NCBI RefSeq assembly: GCF_019801175.1
Contig: NZ_JAHVJR010000001.1
Coordinates: 434,001-498,000, forward strand
From: Vannielia litorea
GTDB taxonomy: Bacteria; Pseudomonadota; Alphaproteobacteria; Rhodobacterales; Rhodobacteraceae
Reading direction: 5' to 3'
DNA: 64,000 bases
Position 1 is the first letter of the stretch. The number at the start of each line of letters is the position of its first letter. Below are positions 61,834-64,000 of this stretch, piece by piece. A program made the position numbers and the translations under genes. The notes under the pieces were generated by a model. It searched no databases. It was not told where the DNA came from and worked only from the letters and a program-made list of their open reading frames with translations.

Positions 61834-62192
61834 AGCGCACGCTGCAAGCCGCTCTGGCCACTGGTCTTCTGGCCGGTGGAGCCGCCGAGGCCCAGACGGT
61901 GCTGGAAGGCACCGGGGCGGTGCTGCGCGGGCTCGACAAACTCTCGAGCCTGACCTCCGATCTCGAAGTGAAGATCGGCGAAACGGTGCGCTATGGGCAC
62001 CTGCAGGTCACGCTCTCCGATTGCCGCTACCCCGAGGGTACCCCGGCGCGAGCCACAGCCTATCTGGTGATCGAGGATGGCGCCGGTGATGCGCCCGCCT
62101 TTGCCGGTTGGATGCTCGCTTCGGCCCCGGCGCTGAACGCGCTGGACCACCAGCGTTACGATATCTGGGTGCTGCGCTGCACCACTGAGTGA
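61830..62192 (+). CDS. DUF2155 family secreted protein
   Basis: A 120-residue protein with a signal peptide (LQAALATGLLAGGAAEAQ), then LRGLDKLSSLTSDLEVKIGETVRYGHLQVTLSDCRYPEG and AFAGWMLASAPALNALDHQRYDIWVLRC, the DUF2155 pattern with two Cys that probably pair. Function unknown. The ATG overlaps the mlaD TGA. Its last 37 bases overlap the convergent aat gene. Confidence 0.9.
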   Translation: MKRTLQAALATGLLAGGAAEAQTVLEGTGAVLRGLDKLSSLTSDLEVKIGETVRYGHLQVTLSDCRYPEGTPARATAYLVIEDGAGDAPAFAGWMLASAPALNALDHQRYDIWVLRCTTE

Positions 62193-62794
62193 CCGCTCGG
62201 CACCTCGGTTATGCTCCTGAATTCACAGTCGAGTTTGCGCGCGGCGGCAAGCCGTTTGCGGTAGTCCTCGCGCGGGATCTCGATGGCGCCGAGGCTGGCG
62301 AGGTGGGGTGTGATGAACTGGGTGTCAAACAGGGCAAAACCGCAGCGCCGCAGGTGATCGACGAGGTAGGCGAGCGCCACCTTGGAGGCATCGCGGCGGC
62401 GGGAAAACATGCTTTCCCCGCAAAAGCAGCCGCCAAGTGCTACGCCGTAGACCCCGCCGACCAGCGCCTCGCCCTCCCAGACCTCTAATGAATGGGCATG
62501 GCCCTCGGCATGAAGCTGGCGGTAGATGCGATGGATCTCGCTGTTGATCCATGTCGTCTCCCGGTCGGCGCAGCCATCCATCACGCCGCCGAAATCGGCG
62601 TTCGTCGTAATAGTAAAAGCCTCGCGCCGGATCAGCCGGGCCAGCGACCGGGAAATGTGGAAATTCTCCAAGGGGAAGATTCCCCGTAAGCGCGGCTCGA
62701 CCCAGTACACCTCTTCCGCCCCGGCATCATCTGCCATGGGGAAGAGGCCCATCCGGTAGGCACGCAGCAGGAGGTCGGTCGAGAGCGGCTCCAC
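62156..62794 (-). CDS. aat: Leucyl/phenylalanyl-tRNA-protein transferase
   Basis: A 212-residue enzyme that adds Leu or Phe to N-terminal Lys or Arg, marking proteins for ClpAP (N-degron pathway). LLLRAYRMGLFPMADD, RLRGIFPLENFHISRSL and VGGVYGVALGGCFCGESMFSR are family motifs. A GTG at 62794, ten bases after the accC stop, gives the usual start; an ATG at 62860 inside accC is open but would add an unlike N-terminus. The 3' end overlaps DUF2155. Confidence 0.92.
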   Translation of the reverse strand: MEPLSTDLLLRAYRMGLFPMADDAGAEEVYWVEPRLRGIFPLENFHISRSLARLIRREAFTITTNADFGGVMDGCADRETTWINSEIHRIYRQLHAEGHAHSLEVWEGEALVGGVYGVALGGCFCGESMFSRRRDASKVALAYLVDHLRRCGFALFDTQFITPHLASLGAIEIPREDYRKRLAAARKLDCEFRSITEVPSGHSVVQRSTQIS

Positions 62795-62804
62795 CCGCCC
62801 GGCC

Positions 62805-64000
62805 TCAGGCTTGCAGGTTGGTTTCCAGCCAGCCTTCCAGCCAGTGGATATCGTAGGCACCGCTGTGAATGTCGCCCTCTTCCAGCAGCGCGCGGAACAG
62901 CGGCACGGTTGTATCCACCCCGTCCACGATCAGCTCGCCGAGTGCCCGGTTGAGCCGGGCCAGCGCCTCGGGGCGGTCGCGGCCGTGGACGATGAGCTTG
63001 CCGATCAGGCTATCGTAATAGGGCGGGATCGAGTAGCCGTCATAAAGCGCGCTGTCCATCCGGACGCCCAAACCACCGGGCGCATGAAACTGCGTGATCC
63101 GGCCGGGGCAGGGGGAGAAGTTGGGCAGCTTCTCGGCGTTGATCCGCACTTCGATGGCATGGCCGTTGATCTTGAGGTCGTCCTGGCTGAACGAGAGCGG
63201 CATTCCGGCGGCCACGCGGATTTGCTCGCGCACGAGATCCTGTCCGAATATCAGCTCGGTCACCGGATGCTCCACCTGAAGGCGGGTGTTCATCTCGATG
63301 AAGTAGAACTCGCCGTCTTCATACAGAAACTCGATGGTCCCTGCGCCGGCGTAGTTGATCGAGGCCACGGCCTCGGCGCAGGTCTTGCCGATCTGGGCGC
63401 GCAGCTCGGGGGTGATCGCGGGGCCGGGGGCCTCTTCGAAAACCTTCTGGTGCCGCCGTTGCAGCGAGCAATCGCGCTCGCCCAGATGCACCGCGTTGCC
63501 CTTGCCATCGCCAAACACCTGCACTTCGATGTGCCGGGGTTTGCCGAGATACTTCTCGATGTAGACCTCGTCATTACCGAAGGCCGATTTGGCCTCGCTC
63601 CGCGCGGTGCGAAAAGCGGTCTCGAGATCCTTGGCGGTTTTCGCCAGCTTCATGCCGCGCCCACCGCCGCCTGCGGTGGCCTTGATGATCACCGGATAAC
63701 CGATCTCTTCGGCGACGACCTTGGCCGTTTCCATGTCGGGCACGCCGCCGTCGGAGCCGGGCACGCAGGGCACGCCGAGCTTTTTCATCGTGTCCTTGGC
63801 GGTGATCTTGTCGCCCATGATCCGGATGTGCTCGGCGGTCGGGCCGATGAAGGTGAGGCCGTGATCCTCGACGATCTGCACGAAGTTGGCATTCTCTGAA
63901 AGAAAGCCGTAGCCCGGATGGATCGCATTGGCGCCGGAAATCTCGCAGGCCGAGATGATCGCCGGGAAGCTCAGGTAGCTCTGGGCCGAGGAGGGCGGGC
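62805..64000 (-). CDS. accC: Biotin carboxylase subunit of acetyl-CoA carboxylase, 5' end cut by window
   Basis: 398 codons are present, with the first 50 or so missing beyond the window. The frame enters as SYLSFPAIISACEISGANAIHPGYGFLSENANF, continues with the ATP-grasp glycine loop KATAGGGGRGMKLA, MNTRLQVEHPVTE and the catalytic Arg/His region, and ends near GWLETNLQA. It carboxylates biotin on BCCP for malonyl-CoA synthesis. accB would be expected just upstream, outside the window. aat follows on the same strand. Confidence 0.96.
   Translation of the reverse strand, partial: PPSSAQSYLSFPAIISACEISGANAIHPGYGFLSENANFVQIVEDHGLTFIGPTAEHIRIMGDKITAKDTMKKLGVPCVPGSDGGVPDMETAKVVAEEIGYPVIIKATAGGGGRGMKLAKTAKDLETAFRTARSEAKSAFGNDEVYIEKYLGKPRHIEVQVFGDGKGNAVHLGERDCSLQRRHQKVFEEAPGPAITPELRAQIGKTCAEAVASINYAGAGTIEFLYEDGEFYFIEMNTRLQVEHPVTELIFGQDLVREQIRVAAGMPLSFSQDDLKINGHAIEVRINAEKLPNFSPCPGRITQFHAPGGLGVRMDSALYDGYSIPPYYDSLIGKLIVHGRDRPEALARLNRALGELIVDGVDTTVPLFRALLEEGDIHSGAYDIHWLEGWLETNLQA

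Overview
The window looks like a chromosomal segment of a Rhodobacteraceae (Roseobacter-type) alphaproteobacterium. The basis is very high GC, Alphaproteobacteria-typical gene orders (hflK-hflC-DUF2065-degP; SUV3-like helicase / S4 protein / ferredoxin / CarD; NDUFA12-mlaD-DUF2155-aat-accC) and an ectoine-hydrolase-like M24 protein. All assignments were made by reading the sequence; no database search was run. I see no phage, intact insertion sequence, CRISPR array, rRNA or plasmid functions. One tRNA (tRNA-Tyr) is present. The DMT transporter at the left edge and accC at the right edge are cut by the window.

Layout. 1-8.1 kb (mostly minus strand): DMT permease, YqaA-like membrane protein, YkuD_2-type L,D-transpeptidase-like protein, an AT-richer patch with a ClpP-fold secreted protein and an orphan reading-frame remnant, a DoeA-like M24 protein, a membrane-anchored SNase-like nuclease and L-serine dehydratase. 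8.2-16.6 kb (plus): GNAT, CDF metal exporter, rpiA, gor, hflKC, a DUF2065 protein and degP, closed by a strong terminator. 16.7-23.2 kb: lipase-like hydrolase and SCP2 protein (minus), then TPR protein, SUV3-like helicase, S4 protein, ferredoxin and carD (plus). 23.2-35.1 kb: CPA2 K+/H+ antiporter, Lrp regulator divergent from hppD, kdsA, a 1039-residue bitopic protein with pilus/secretion-like ends, metY, and small hypothetical proteins. 35.1-39.0 kb: glyoxalase, Fe-S photolyase and aldehyde dehydrogenase overlap at start/stop codons and look like one coupled operon.

39.1-48.7 kb is the metabolic centrepiece: a divergent protocatechuate 4,5-cleavage cluster. On the minus strand run galB-like hydratase, RraA-type aldolase, LigU/GalD-type tautomerase, LigI lactonase and a first ligA/ligB pair. 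On the plus strand run an unusual LysR regulator with two HTH domains, a DUF1932 dehydrogenase, a second ligA/ligB pair and ligC. Together they cover ring cleavage to 4-carboxy-2-hydroxymuconate semialdehyde, oxidation to 2-pyrone-4,6-dicarboxylate, hydrolysis to oxalomesaconate, tautomerisation, hydration and aldol cleavage to pyruvate and oxaloacetate. 48.7-58.7 kb is an exopolysaccharide module: Wzz/BY-kinase (minus), then ExoY-type transferase, ManC, YjbH, YjbF and a Wza-type export lipoprotein, without polymerase, flippase or further glycosyltransferases. 58.7-64 kb holds tRNA-Tyr, rlmB, a YHS protein, a candidate small RNA, a CoA-binding protein, the NDUFA12-mlaD-DUF2155 run, aat and accC.

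The most unusual non-coding signals are: a pair of four-unit, 11-bp-period tandem repeats 34 kb apart; an FnrL-type box upstream of the first ligAB; an SD-sequestering hairpin in front of the nuclease gene; a long inverted repeat between convergent genes; and a terminator-ended structured RNA candidate near 60.4 kb.
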